A stretch of DNA of 64,000 bases from the NCBI GenBank assembly GCA_015847255.1, contig JADLZK010010865.1:248001-312000 (forward strand), in the 5' to 3' direction. The notes under the pieces are model-generated. The model saw nothing but the letters and a program-made list of their open reading frames with translations. It was not told the DNA's origin and made no database searches. A program made the position numbers and the translations under genes. Positions within the stretch are counted from its first letter, which is position 1, and the number at the start of each line of letters is the position of its first letter. This DNA comes from Hyparrhenia diplandra (taxonomy: Eukaryota; Streptophyta; Magnoliopsida; Poales; Poaceae). Shown here piece after piece: positions 46,861 through 57,429 of this stretch.

Positions 46861-46865
<5 letters not shown>
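46486..46865. mobile_element. 380-bp TA-flanked MITE
   Basis: The left end is GGGTAAATTTTTCTACACCC then TAGGTGTAGTTACACCCAT. The right end on the - strand is AGGGTGCACTTTCTATACACCC then TGGTGTAGTTACACCCAT. The roughly 40-bp inverted repeats are nearly identical in their inner half. (TA)n lies on both sides. The interior is AT-rich and non-coding. Its position within (TA)n recalls rice Micron elements, but I cannot confirm homology. Confidence 0.85.

Positions 46866-46908
<43 letters not shown>
46866..46908. repeat. (TA)n microsatellite
   Basis: About 21 TA units on the right flank of the 380-bp MITE. Confidence 0.95.
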
Positions 46909-46910
<2 letters not shown>

Positions 46911-47430
46911 CTCTACTAGCCCTAGACTTTTTTGTCTTTTATTTCCTCTCTTTTCCTTCTTCTTTTTTTTTTTAGAGATGTGGGCTCTACTGCGTCCTCG
47001 GACACTTGTCCATTTTCATCTCATTTTTTAGCATAGCCCATATCATTCCTCTTTTTCAAAGTAGATTTCAGGAAGTCAAGTTTCTCTTTTTGGGACGAAA
47101 TCATAGCAAATCTATTTGTACCATATCATACTTGGCAACAACTTAGACTAGATAAAGCCTATGCAACCCACTTAAATCAGGTTTTTCGGGATGAGTTTTT
47201 AGACTTAGCCACTAAACCTAAACTTTAGAAATTCAAATTATAAACTAGGCAATGGTGAAGCATAAAGACAGAGCAACTATTCATCATTTCAACAAGGGAC
47301 TAAGACTAAATATTTTTATAGCTCATATATATAAGCATTGAGGCACATAGAAGAGCTACTTATTCTATTTTTGGATTTTTTTTTAGATTTTTTATTTTTA
47401 TTTTTTTCAATGCAAGATTGCTGAAATTTA
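46909..47430. other. AT-rich stretch, nothing recognised
   Basis: It begins GGCTCTACTAGCCCTAGAC directly at the (TA)n tract, which may be another element end, and repeats GGGCTCTACTGCG at 46982. The rest is AT-rich without coding signal. Confidence 0.35.
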
Positions 47431-47639
47431 AACATGCTAAAATAAAATAAAATTTGATGAAAGTAAATATGCAATGCAATGATACTGCGGGGTCCTCCCC
47501 ATGCTATCCGGAGGCCTACTTGATCGGGATCGAAGCCTTGGTACCTCGCATGCTTCCTCGCGTGCGTTGCGTGTAGCCATGTTGGACTCCAATTGGGTCC
47601 ATCTCGGTGACTCGCTGCTCCCGGATTCTAGCGCCCACA

Positions 47640-49097
47640 TGCGGTGTTTTGCACATGGTTATTGAGCGTGTGCTCAATGTTCCTAGTGCGGACGTCGAGG
47701 TGCTGCCATTTGGATGCCGATAGCCTCCACCCCTTGTGGTGGTTGCACATCTTTGGGTGGCGGAGGCATATCGTCGGAGCCGTCGTCGAAGTCAAATCTG
47801 TTGGCCCTCCATCTTTGTTGTATCTCCTTGAGGCCACTCGATGGTACCGGTTAATGGGGCGGCGGCTCCCATCTAGGATCATACCCGGGTATTACCACTG
47901 GGGTCCCCATAGGATGAGGCCATCTTTGCACGGAACATCGGCGTGGGTGGGTGGGTGGGCGTGTGGCGTGAAGTAGGGCCCATGGGAGGGGAGGATCGAC
48001 CTCCGGTCTCCGACACTGCGTGAGAGGAATGGGGGTATGTTTCTGCGCCAAGCTATCGGCGATCTCGAGCTCAAATGTTAGTACCGGCTTTTTATACACC
48101 TGTAAGTCCGGGTTAGGTATGGGACTATAGTTGCATAGCCGAGGAAAAGATGACCAAGCTCGCTAGAAGGTAAAATCTTAACTAAATGACCTGCACAAAG
48201 CTGCGCATATGAGACCAAAGATCCCTTGGTGTAGAAATGTACTCTATCTGGCTGATTATCCAAAGCTCCAATCGTGAAGCGAGGCGTGTGACAAGGGATG
48301 TGCAGGTGACAGGAATAGAGACTTTTGTGGTAATATGTAAAAAGCTCCTGCACATCTCTACCATTGGAGCTACTTTTTCCTTGTGGACAACAACATAGAG
48401 TAATTTTAATTCAATTTCATTCACCCATCTAACCCCATGTCTAGGAAACAAGGTCAGCGAGATCCAGCGATGGATAAATCTAAGTGATGGGTCTTTGGAT
48501 GCGTGAATGACGAGGTTTGAAAGTGCAGGCCTCATGAGCACCGGATATCTCCTCCCAAAAGTGATTCCTAACAAAGCCAGGAAGAGCAGCATCTATGTCT
48601 AGTGCACATCTATAGCTGAAACCCCAGTGACGAGCTAGATCCGCCCATGCAACATGATAAGAGTTACCAAAGAGGCGGAAAGAAATTCCTAGCTGGTCTT
48701 CTACTAGTGTGCATAAGAACTGGATTGTCAGGAGGCGAGAACCTTTCTCCTCAAGAGGGGGAATATCCTGCCACCCGACTACTCTCCAAAGGATAGGGAA
48801 CATCGTCCATACCTGTTTGTTCAAGGAGCTCGGGGTCGATGCTGGGTGTCTTTGAAACACACGGTCCTTGAGTAGGAGATATGCTTGCATCTCCCGATCT
48901 CCGCGGATGTCGAGGTATGGCGTCGGCCGTCGTTTGTCGAGGGAGCTTGAGCTTCTTCCTCCCCGACGGGTGCGGTGTCTTCTTGCATGGGGGCCACGGC
49001 GTCGTTGAAGTTGAGGGCGGAGCTTGTGCTTATGCGCCGTGAACTTTGCCTTGACGACCCGCCTCAACTTCTTTGAAGAATTCCCGGTTTTCTTCAT
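47640..49097 (-). pseudogene. Athila-type retrotransposon ORF1-like protein
   Basis: The first ATG of the frame is at 49097. The protein begins MKKTGNSSKKLRRVVKAKFT, a basic N-terminus, and reads without a stop to 48480. It includes SRLLTIQFLCTLVEDQLGIS, FRLFGNSYHVAWADLARHWG and HFWEEISGAHEA. After one frame change near 48500-48540 it continues FIHRWISLTLFPRHGVRWVN, EIELKLLYVVVHKEKVAPM and ITTKVSIPVTCTSLVTRLA to 48182. This succession (LEFL, FRL, FW, hR-l-FPR, EL-LLY, tslvT) resembles the Arabidopsis retrotransposon ORF-1 (ATHILA) family. Later frames to 47640 are Pro/Arg-rich and uncertain. CAG/CTG frequency is normal here, and the frame is much better preserved than in the TA-flanked elements. 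Confidence 0.6.
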
Positions 49098-49290
49098 AGC
49101 TCTTTGCAAAAAGCGATTAGCGAGGCCTCGGGTGTGTAAAGGGTTAGTTGAAAGTATGAACTTTCACACCGCGATCTTGCTTGGCACAATGTTTTTGGTG
49201 GAGAAAATGGAGTGTAGAGCAAGTGGGGAGAGTGTGAGAGTGAGAAAGAGTGAAAATGGGAGGTGTGTCTCTCACACACAGGTGCTCGGG

Positions 49291-49300
49291 CTATTTATAG
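49291..49300 (-). promoter_or_regulatory. TATA box of the Athila-type ORF1 gene
   Basis: On the - strand CTATAAATAG lies about 195 bases before the ATG at 49097. The leader between is CT/AC-rich (CTCTTTCTCACTCTCACACT), as in plant or LTR-driven transcripts. Confidence 0.65.
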
Positions 49301-49800
49301 CGAGCCAACGCCGAGGGCCGTTCCCAACGACTAGGAGCCGTTGGCGGCGGGCGAGGCCGGCGGGTGCGACCGCACCGTGGTGCGCTACAAGCGCCCACTC
49401 GAGGGCGGCTTCTTTGCTTCGGCTTTGGCGAGGCGTGCACAACGGTCACGAAAAGTTCGTGGCCGTTGTTTGTTTCCCTTGGTTCGACCGTTTTCTCCCC
49501 TTTTTTTGAATTTCTCCAAAAATTTTCAAATATAAATTTATTTTTAAATAGAAAAATTATTTTAAAAAATATTTTTTGTATATACTTTTTATGTAGGAAA
49601 TATTTTTCTTTATTTTTCATGAAAGATTTTATTTTATTTATAAAGACTTTTTTATTTTAGTTTTCGAAAATATCTACTTATAGATTTTGTGTAATGAATA
49701 TTTTTTGTTTATTTTGATAATAAAATATTTTATAAACCACAAAATATATTATTATTATTATTATTATTTTTTAAATATACCCCTTTTTTTTTTTGGGGCG
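49301..49800. other. Upstream region and AT-rich spacer between the two Athila-type blocks
   Basis: 49301-49500 is GC-rich with CCGTTGG-like repeats near the TATA box. 49500-49790 is very AT-rich (TATTATTATTATTATT near 49750) with no open reading frame. On the - strand an A-run followed by GGGG at about 49779-49799 could be a polypurine tract, but no LTR start is evident beside it. Confidence 0.35.
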
Positions 49801-49929
49801 GGTTATTTATAGTCGACTGTCGACTCTCCCACATTCCTTGGGCGGGAAGCTTTTTGCTCGGGGGTCGAGTCGGATCCTTCAACACTCCACACCGGTTTCG
49901 ATGATGATGATATCGGGGTGTGTTGTTTA

Positions 49930-51840
49930 TACCCAGATGAATGAGCACTTTTACGGCCTTACTCTCGGCGTGGAAGACTATGAAGCCTTTCCCCATGCGG
50001 ATATCGACTTTGGCCGTATAGAGGAATGGTCTCCCCGGGGAGGAGAGGCGTATCCTCCCGATGGGCCCATATCAAGGATCACAAAATTTGCGGGGATGTA
50101 CTCGTGCGTATTTTGACTAGCACGTCTTGAGTATTCCCTCGGCCGCCTTGTTGATTGATCGCCATTTGGAGGACGAAGTTGGCGAGGGTAAGTGTTCCTC
50201 CATGGATTACATTTGAAGGTGGCCTTGGACATCACATTGATCTTGGCCCCGGGTCCGCGAGAATGCGTTGGCGAAGGTGTGGGGGCCAAGCGGTCTGGTG
50301 ATAAGCGGACGTCGGGGGTCGCCCTTCTTGGCAATGAATGGCGAGCTCACGGGGATCTTCTTTAGGTATTTGGGTTGGTAGGCCTCGAGAGATATCATGT
50401 TAAGCCCGACTCGTGTGGGACCTCGGGTTGCCCTAGGATCCTTCAGTCGTTAAGCGGCACTTGGGCAGCAATGCGGGCGGTGTGTCTCTATCATTTTATT
50501 GAAGCTTAGGCTGATTCTTCACGGTGGCGTCAACCCTTCGAGCTTGTTATTCACCCCTTCAAGGATTTTTGTCTTGATGGCTCATCTTTTGGTGAGGTTT
50601 TCGTTAATCTTGGCTTGGCCCAACACAGGTCCTTGAGTGAAGGGTGACCCGGGGTTATAATTGGAGTTGTATCCCTGGTTTCCTTGGAGCGGTGGCACGA
50701 ATTTGGTTGTTCGACCTTCTTTGAGGTTAGCAATACCCGTTCTTTGTTGTTGATGAAGCGGCTTCTTCACGGGTTTGGGGCAATTATCCTGAGTGGCCAA
50801 CTTCACCACACGTCTCACAGGTCATGTGGCGTCGTGGCGTAAGCGGCTATTTTTGGGTAGTAGAGTCGTGTTGCGCTCCTCCGGTTTCTTCAGCGGTAGA
50901 TCCATTTTTGCGGCAAGCATATCCGCCTCCTTCACGGTATGCATGCCTTTTTTGTGTTTTGGCTAGGGCTCTATCTTCTCCCCGGCTACGGTTTGCCACC
51001 ATTTTTGTCGATCGGGCATTTGCACGTCGATGGTGAGTGATAAAAATGCGCCACCCGGCGGCGGCGTCGAGGTGCCCGCCGATATGGCCGTGAGACCATT
51101 GTAGAAGTTACGGAGCACCGGCCCGGTTCTCCATCCCGTGGTGCGGGCATGCGGAATGTATTCTTGCGGCCTTTCCCACGCCTCGGAATGGGTTCTATTG
51201 ATGTCTGGCGGAAATTGGCGATCCTTCCCCTCAAGGCATTGGTTTTGCCCATGGGGGGAAGAACTTAGCGAGAACGCCGCGGAGCACTTGGCCCACGTGC
51301 GGACTACCTCTTTGTCCTTGTAGAACCCTTTGTTTCACCTTCCCCACGAGGGAGAAAGGCTTGAGGCGGAGCTGCTGCTGATTGCGTCGGGCTCGGCGTC
51401 CTTGATAACGATTGTGTCGCACGGCTCAAGGAAGTGTTGGAGATGGCGTTGGTATCCTCACTAGGCGAGTCCACGAGAATGGGTGGCCTACACCATGGTG
51501 ATCGGCCCGATGCAGCGGCTCAAAGTTTTTGTCGCCACGTTCACCACCGGCCCGGTGGGCGCGTTGGTAACGGCGGGAGTAGAGAAAATCGGCTGCGACT
51601 TAAGGCCATGGCTGAATGCGGTTGGTGCGAGGATGTCGGTCTCGCCCCATTGTCGGGGTTCGGTGAAGAAGCGGCGGCACGAGACTGTTCTTCCTTAGGA
51701 GTGCCTCGGATCGAGATGAAGTTTTTCGGCCGGTTGGAACCTGACATACACTATCTGTTTTTCATCCACAACGGGAGAAAACATAAAAGATTAGCTTTGT
51801 ATGAGCAAATGGTATCCGCTGCTTGTTCATATTCATAGCA
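49930..51840 (-). pseudogene. Athila-type gypsy gag plus aspartic protease (no RT or integrase)
   Basis: Reading on the - strand from the primer site: the gag region includes NALRGRIANFRQTSIEPI and an EAWER-like word near 51180 and a CPHHGMENRAG-like segment near 51140, as in Athila gag. A CCHC zinc knuckle (CETCGEVGHSG then DNCP, 50776-50819) follows. The aspartic protease has an active-site DPGAKINVMS-like word (Asp at 50253-50255, one base lost), an IPANFVILDM word near 50080 and the closing GRPFLYTAKVDIRMGKG (about 49985-50040). The frame then runs out without reverse transcriptase, RNase H or integrase. Several frameshifts are present. It is either a deleted copy or a non-autonomous derivative. 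Confidence 0.7.
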
Positions 51841-51870
51841 AGCTAGTTTATTGTTTTTTTCACAATGCCT

Positions 51871-51889
51871 TCCCGGCAACGGCGCCGAG
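51871..51889 (-). other. Primer binding site, tRNA-Asp type
   Basis: On the - strand TCGGCGCCGTTGCCGGGAA corresponds to the plant tRNA-Asp primer site TGGCGCCGTTGCCGGGGA, with an extra C after the first T and one G fewer. The 5' LTR should therefore lie to its right (51890 onward), ending CAAGCATTTC. Confidence 0.85.
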
Positions 51890-53090
51890 AAATGCTTGTT
51901 GACATTTCTTAGCGCAATCAAAGGAAAGCGGTATAAAACCCATCCCCAATAACGCCGCGAAATGCGCCCTTGAACATTTTCAAGTGAAACCACCATGTCG
52001 GTGATCGAAGCGGGATTGTCAATGGGATAGATCTTGCCATCTTAGATATTTCATACGCAAGCGCCGCCGGATCTATCATTGTAGCATTTCACCGGAAGTA
52101 TTCAGGGGGTATCGTTATTTATATTTTCCCAAAGGAAGGCATGTGATTATTAGCATGGCATACGAATAGAGGAACATGTGTTTGCTTAGACCAAATTGTT
52201 CATAACGGGGGGTAAGCAATAACGGTTTTGGATAGTGTGACACACGGATCACCAAAAAAAAAAGGTAGTTCGGGAATAGTGAAGTATAAAGAAACTATAG
52301 ATTCGTGGCGGTTCATTTAATATGCACATTTTTGTATGACAAGATACAGTAGTACTCTGAGGGGTCGTCGTGTTACTTGAGCACGCATATTCATCTATAA
52401 AGAAAATAAGCGGCGGTGGATAACAACTACATTGTAGTTATATATAATGCGATCGGGCCTGGTAGCGGTGAGGTGTCAAGTTCGGTATGTACAACTCAAT
52501 TATATCCATATTATGAGGATAAAATTATAGTTCAATTAAATGCGTAATAGGCGTATGTGAGGACTAGTCGACTTTTTGTTAAGCTTGTGCTTGCTTCATC
52601 TTGTTTCAACTTATTCTCTCTCACGTCTGAGAATACTATATATTAAACACAAGCGAATAGGCTTGAGAGGCACGAGATCACGGAAAAACAAAAAGGTAGT
52701 TCGGGAATAGTGGAATCTAACAAAGCTGTAGTTCGATAACGGTAGGCACAGACAAGATTGATGGGCTAGATATGAAACCCTAGAATGGTAGCCCGGCTGG
52801 TGGAGAAAGAAGCCGTCGGAGAAGGAGGTCATTTGGCGGAGCGGCATCGGCAGAATGGCGCGGATCGTCGGCGGTGGCGGCAGGCTGATGAGGTATTTGG
52901 AAACCCTAAGTCGCTTTGTGAGGAGTGTGGCTAGGAACCAAACACCCCGATCAAAATGAATCGCTTTTTGCTGTGTGAGGCGGGTAAATTTTTGAGTTTT
53001 GTAAAGGCTCGGCGTAAAAATCGTAGCGAAAAAAATTGGGCGGGCACAAGTAAAAGCGTATGATAAGGCTGTTGGTGATTTTGGCTGATT
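51890..53090 (-). repeat. Probable 5' LTR and flanking DNA of the Athila-type element
   Basis: The placement follows from the primer site; the outer LTR limit could not be found. The region has no convincing gene. AAAAAGGTAGTTCGGGAATAG is present twice, near 52256-52280 and 52690-52711. A short + strand frame (ATG near 52855, 34 codons, Arg-rich) has no family resemblance. Confidence 0.35.
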
Positions 53091-53378
53091 GAATAGTATT
53101 CTGTGAAGAGAATAAGCCGCCGGTTTTGCGGTAGCGGCGTGGTGGGGGCCGTCTGTCGGGGTCATAGTGCGGACCCGTCCCTATGTATGTATAATGTATA
53201 TAAGTATCTACTACTGCGTTTGCTCTCCTACGTATCTCTGCATACGCCTCTCGTGATTCATTCCATCTCTCGCTCTCTTCCTTCCCTTCTCCCGGTGAGC
53301 TCGAGGCGAGGTCTTGAAGGATCTTGGCATCATAGGTGTTCGCCCTTCAATTGGAAAGAGGAGGCTGGTCTTTGGATG

Positions 53379-53579
53379 AAGAAGAAGCTTCGATGGGGCG
53401 GTCCAAGTGGTGACACCAAGAAGAAAAACTTGGAGGCGGAATCTTTGGAGGACTTGATGTGGAAGGCGTGCGTGTTTATTATTCATGCGTTATGCGTATT
53501 TATCATTGGATGTGTTACGATGTATCTTTGTAAACATGTAATAATGCCCGATGCAATGTTATTATTGTGGTATTTGTGA
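53379..53579 (+). CDS. Hypothetical small membrane-type protein
   Basis: A TATATAAG-like word lies near 53197 and is followed by a CT-rich leader. From the ATG at 53379 the frame reads MKKKLRWGGPSGDTKKKNLE, then a short acidic segment and a hydrophobic helix (FIIHALCVFIIGCVTMYL) before the stop. The same frame is open upstream to 53103, but the TATA word lies inside that part, so I prefer the later start. No family is recognised; a chance frame is possible. Confidence 0.3.
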   Translation, partial: KKKLRWGGPSGDTKKKNLEAESLEDLMWKACVFIIHALCVFIIGCVTMYLCKHVIMPDAMLLLWYL

Positions 53580-53714
53580 ATATCTAACAGCGTCGGTCAC
53601 AATGCTTGGTGTCAAGATTTTGCTTTTTTGTGAAAAGTCAATTGAGTGGAGTGGATCACTTTGTGGTTAATATGCCATCATTCTGGACCCATGTTGTGTA
53701 AAGGCATAGTGATA

Positions 53715-53956
53715 CTCCCTCCGTCAACCAAAAAAAGCGTAATTTTTTGACCTTTTCAAATCTAATTTGACTATTCGTCTTGCTCAACATATTTGTGTAA
53801 ATTCCAAAATAAATTAGCTATTGTTATAATATCTTTAATGGTCTAATAAGTCATAACAAAATTGATAATATTTATATACATTATTCAAATAAAACAAATG
53901 GTCAAATTAGATTTTGAAAGGTCAAAAATTGTGTTTTTTGGTTGGGCCGGAGGGTC
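53715..53956. mobile_element. Stowaway-type MITE (about 242 bp)
   Basis: The left end is CTCCCTCCGTCAACCAAAAA preceded by TA. The right end on the - strand is GACCCTCCGGCCCAACCAAA. TIRs extend about 60 bp (GACCTTTTCAAATCTAATTTGAC at left matches the right end with few changes), AT-rich between. Typical Tc1/mariner-derived grass MITE, right end somewhat degraded. Confidence 0.85.
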
Positions 53957-54243
53957 AAGAATACTCCACGTTTGCCCACTGCGTGGGTTCGCAACTTCTG
54001 ATCTACCGACCACGCGATACTAAAAAGCGCGTGAGTAATAAAGCGGCTACTGTCTTTGAGTCTACTCTACGGCGTCATCCGCCACCTCTACGCGCTGCGC
54101 AATTGGAGCGCGAACTCACTTCAGCGCCCGGCTACATCTATCTCGTCGCCGCCATCGCGTCGCCGCTATAAGCTTAGCTTCATGCGTCGCCATCCCGCAT
54201 TACCACCGCCCGTAGGCGGCGCTTTGTCGTCCTCGCGCGCACC

Positions 54244-55031
54244 ATGCAGCGGCTTCCGTCGGAGATGCTTGCATTGGTTGCCATCAGCGTCGCCAAGGAG
54301 GCGAGGAGGATCCCATGGATGACCTCACCATTCTGCGCCGCACCTATAGCGGATGCGAGAGGTGTGCGCGGCGCCATGGTGGGGCCAGGCATCCCACTAG
54401 GCGCGGGTTTTCAACGAGAAAGGGAATGGCGTACCCTCGTCACCAATCTCGCCATCGTCGGCAACCGGGGGCGTGCTTGGAGGCGGGCATGCGCCTGTTC
54501 GTCGATGGCCACGGCACTGTCGCCCCCGCTCGACATGCTGCGCCGCGCGCGCTTGCCGCCCATGCGGGGCATGAACTGCTTCGTACGTACACCCTTGCTC
54601 TCTCTGGGGATGAACATCGGCACCGATGGCGGCGACAGCGCCGCGAAAGGTGTTGCGGGGATGGCGGCAAGCGGTGGCGGCGGCGGCGTGGGGCACCGAT
54701 AGCGTACGCCTCGGCGCGCGCCAATAGCGGTGTTGTTGGCGGCGATGGTGGCGCCCGTATCCGGTGGGTTTCGGTTTTCTCCGTCGTCTCCTGCTCACGG
54801 CCCAACCGGCGGTGCCTCGCCAACACGGGCATCTTCGATCGCGACATGCCGGTTTGTGGCGACATTGCCGGATGGTCGGAGTCGGGTGTGGAAGTCAAGA
54901 GTGGGGAGTGTGCTGCGGCGGCGATGCGAGGATCAGCGGCGAGTCTACTTTGTTCTTCGTTGATGGCTTGTGGGCATGAGTGTGCCGTTCTTCCAATGCG
55001 GGGAGTTGCTCACGGTTGCGGTGGCGCCTAG
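54244..55031 (+). pseudogene. F-box-like protein, grass-expanded family, copy 1
   Basis: The ATG at 54244 begins MQRLPSEMLALVAISVAKEA, an F-box-like first helix. In the next frame DPMDDLTILRRT, then a Cys/Arg-rich RRVCG-like region, EAGMRLFVDGHGTVAP and HAGHELLRTYTLAL follow (a Sel1-like segment). Near the end a Cys/His-rich stretch and SGECAAAAMRGSAASLL precede the stop at 55031. I recall such single-exon proteins (F-box, helical repeats, Cys-rich tail) as a multigene family in Triticeae and rice. Here one frame change around 54315-54420 and more later break it. A TATAAG word lies at 54167. Copies 2 and 3 lie at about 59170 and 60840-61690. Confidence 0.5.
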
Positions 55032-55254
55032 CTAGATATAACCACTTTTGGTAGCTTTTGGAAGTGTGCAGCGTCGTAGGTGATGCATATGTTTGATCCT
55101 TACCTAGCACTAGCTTTGTGATGTTCAAAAGCGTAGATCTGGATGGAGCGAAGACCGAGATGTTTTAATTAGTTGTAATATAATCCGTGTGTTATAATGC
55201 TCATACATTTCGGTGTCTACCATTAATTCTCGCCCGTCTTGCCACGCTGACCAT

Positions 55255-55680
55255 GGCGCCCTTGAGCACCCCTACCGGCATGGCTATATTGTTAGCCGCC
55301 TCTCGGGCTGAACTCTCTCCCTTCTTTCTTACCTTGCCACCTCGAGGCTCGTCGGCTTGAAGGTGCGCTATTCTGTGCCGTTGAGGTCACCTTTGGAGCG
55401 CTGCCGTGTCGCCCGGTTCGCCGCACGCCCGGCCGGCCGCAGCGTTCGAGCTAGCGTTCACCACGGCGGCAATAACCCCTCTGCGACCCGTCCGCCTCGA
55501 CCGAGTTTTGAAAACCGTTTCGCGCGCACTCGATGCCTCCATCCCGTCCATGTAACCTCGACTGTCCTCGGTCGTAGGAGAGTGTCGCTCCCCGCTCCGC
55601 CGTGCGCGCCCGCCAAGCGTCGTCGAGCTCGCGGTGGCGGAGCCCATTCAAACCCGCTCATCCGATAGCATAGATAGGAA
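55255..55680 (+). other. GC-rich fragment with open frames, unknown
   Basis: It is open on both strands with no recognisable product. The segment 55398-55520 (GCCGTGTCGCCCGGTTCGCC and CGGCGGCAATAACCCCTCTG) recurs in degraded form at 60218-60330, so it belongs to the repeated block that also holds the F-box-like copies. Confidence 0.4.
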
Positions 55681-55970
55681 CGCTAGGTTACGGGGATCAC
55701 GGCGTTCGATCCTCCCGTCGCTAGAGACATCATCTCCCGTGTGCAGCGCCATGATGGACTTCTCCTCGAAGGGGTGATTCACCGTTGGCGCGGTTTTCTA
55801 AGACGAGGGAACGGTCGAACGCAAATGATAGAAAATTAAGATTGACACGCATCATATTAAAATTAAACCGATACAAGGAAACAAAATAACCCAAATTAAC
55901 GAAAGATAAAGAGATTGCCATGCAACAGATTAACCAACAAAGCGATTCCTTAGCAAATTAACCACACAAA

Positions 55971-56459
55971 TCATTGTATCTTACACATCCACACAAATCG
56001 GACAACGGATAAATTAACATAAGAAAAAAAAAAAGAAGAGAACCTAGGCGCCTTCTTGGCCTTCTTGGCCGCCCGCTTGGCCGGCTTCCTAGAGGCCGCC
56101 TTCACGGCGCCTCCTCGGTTTGGCGGTATCCCCGGCGAGGGTATCGGCCAGAGATTCGATCCGAGCGCGTAGAAGTTGGCCCTCTCCTCGAGGGGCAGAT
56201 TCACCTTTGGCGGCGAGTCCCGGCTTTCTGTGTGAGGGGGGCGAAGAGAAGTTAGTGTTGGATAACGGGGGGGGGGGCGGGTATAAATTTGGCGTTTCCA
56301 AAACACGGTTGCTCGGAAAAACGTCACGGGCGGCCGGCCATTGCGCCCAATGGCCGTCTCCTCGGCACTCAACGGCCCTTTGTATTTTCCAAAGCACAAC
56401 CGACAGTTAATTAATTGTTTGTTTTTGACAAATTTTACATTGAACAAGTTAAGATTCAA
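55971..56459 (-). pseudogene. Basic-tailed paralogue of the gene at 56633-57039
   Basis: On the - strand the segment VNLPLEERANFYAL aligns with the neighbour's LDEKANHYAPKVEELAG in an alternative frame, and RARIESLADTLAGDTAKP follows the same plan. The C-terminus is strongly basic: AVKAASRKPAKRAAKKAKKA, reminiscent of histone H1 tails, although no globular domain is seen. The reading frame shifts in the middle. A third, shorter relative of the LEEK word may lie near 55745-55790. Confidence 0.4.
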
Positions 56460-56632
56460 ATCAAATTTAAGCGCTATTTAATTTTAATCGCTCTTTGAAT
56501 TGGAAACGAAAGCGTATTCAGGGGCAGAGGGAGCAACACACAGCAATAATATATATTTTATTAATATACAAAAAAAAAAAACAGAACATATATTAAAAAT
56601 TATTTTTTTTTAAAAGGAGGAAGGCCGCCGGC

Positions 56633-57039
56633 CTAGTCCTCATCGTCGTCGTCCTCCTCCTCCTCCTCCTCCTCCTCATTTGGCGTCGTCCTTCTTGGCC
56701 AAGGCCTTGAGGGAGGATCCCGCCAACTCTTCCACCTTGGGGGCGTAGTGGTTGGCCTTTTCATCGAGAGGTCGATCCACCCTTGGAAGAAGACCATGGC
56801 CATCCGCCCGGCTCCTTCGGCTTCATGAAGGCGGCCGGAGGCGATGGAGGGTGAAATCCTCTCGATTACCTCGATAGCGGCCCGCTTAGGAGAGGGCGGG
56901 GACGTAGGAGTCGAAGTCGTCGTCGAGTCGGACCGGGGTCGGTCGCCGGTGCCTCCACCCTGGATCCTTGCCCTTGCCCTCCACCGCCTCCATCTCCTCC
57001 CTGGTGCGCTTGTTGGATCCACGAGCACGAGGCAGCCAT
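56633..57039 (-). pseudogene. Unknown protein with basic N-terminus and acidic C-terminal tail
   Basis: The ATG at 57039 lies about 80 bases after a TATTTAAG box (57113-57121) and a pyrimidine-rich leader. In successive frames the protein shows RARGSNKRTREEMEAVEGKG, RLDDDFDSYVPALS, then KRAAIEVIERISPSIASG, MAMVFFQGWIDLSM or DEKANHYAPKVEELAG, and a tail of eight Glu followed by an Asp-rich run. At least two frame changes are needed. I do not recognise the family; a nuclear protein is only a guess from charge. Confidence 0.4.
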
Positions 57040-57112
57040 GGCGATGATTGCAAAGAGATTGTGGGCTGGCTTAGAGAACTGGAAAGGATGAACGCTATGA
57101 TCAGAGTGTGTG

Positions 57113-57121
57113 CTTAAATAG
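57113..57121 (-). promoter_or_regulatory. TATA-like box of the 57039 gene
   Basis: CTATTTAAGC on the - strand lies about 75-80 bases before the ATG, with a normal leader between. Confidence 0.5.
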
Positions 57122-57224
57122 TGCGTTAGCCGGCTGCTCCACTTCCCCACGATCGAGCGCCGGCGTGAACGCAACCGCTTGGAATTCACACGATCGAGCA
57201 GCGGTACTTTTTTTTTTTGAGAAT

Positions 57225-57400
57225 CGAACGCGGTAGTTTTAAATAGCGGGCTAAGGGTGTTTAGCGGTTTACCTCTAAAACAGCTATAGCGGAGTTAATA
57301 GCGGGCTATAGCGGGCGGCTAAATTGTACATGAGCGAAATAGCGCACCACCGCCTCGAAAAGGCTATAGCGGGCTATTTAAAGCAGGTAGTGTACGGGGC
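57225..57400. repeat. TAGCGGGCTA-type repeat element
   Basis: TAGCGGGCTA, GCTATAGCGG and their inversions recur six or more times, a pattern of a short dispersed grass repeat. The start (AATAGCGGGCTAAGGG) and end (GGCTATAGCGGGCTATTTAA) are loosely inverted, so it may be a degraded MITE. Confidence 0.6.
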
Positions 57401-57429
57401 TTAAGAGAACTCTAATTTTCCTTTTTAAT

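Noticed and set aside
49779..49799. Polypurine tract and 3' LTR start of the Athila-type element
   Set aside because: There is an A-run followed by GGGG on the - strand, but no TG-start LTR matching a 5' LTR could be found, so it is not annotated as such.
55971..56120. Histone H1 gene from the Lys/Ala-rich tail
   Set aside because: Only the tail is similar; no globular winged-helix domain is seen upstream and the flanking frame relates to the neighbouring unknown gene.
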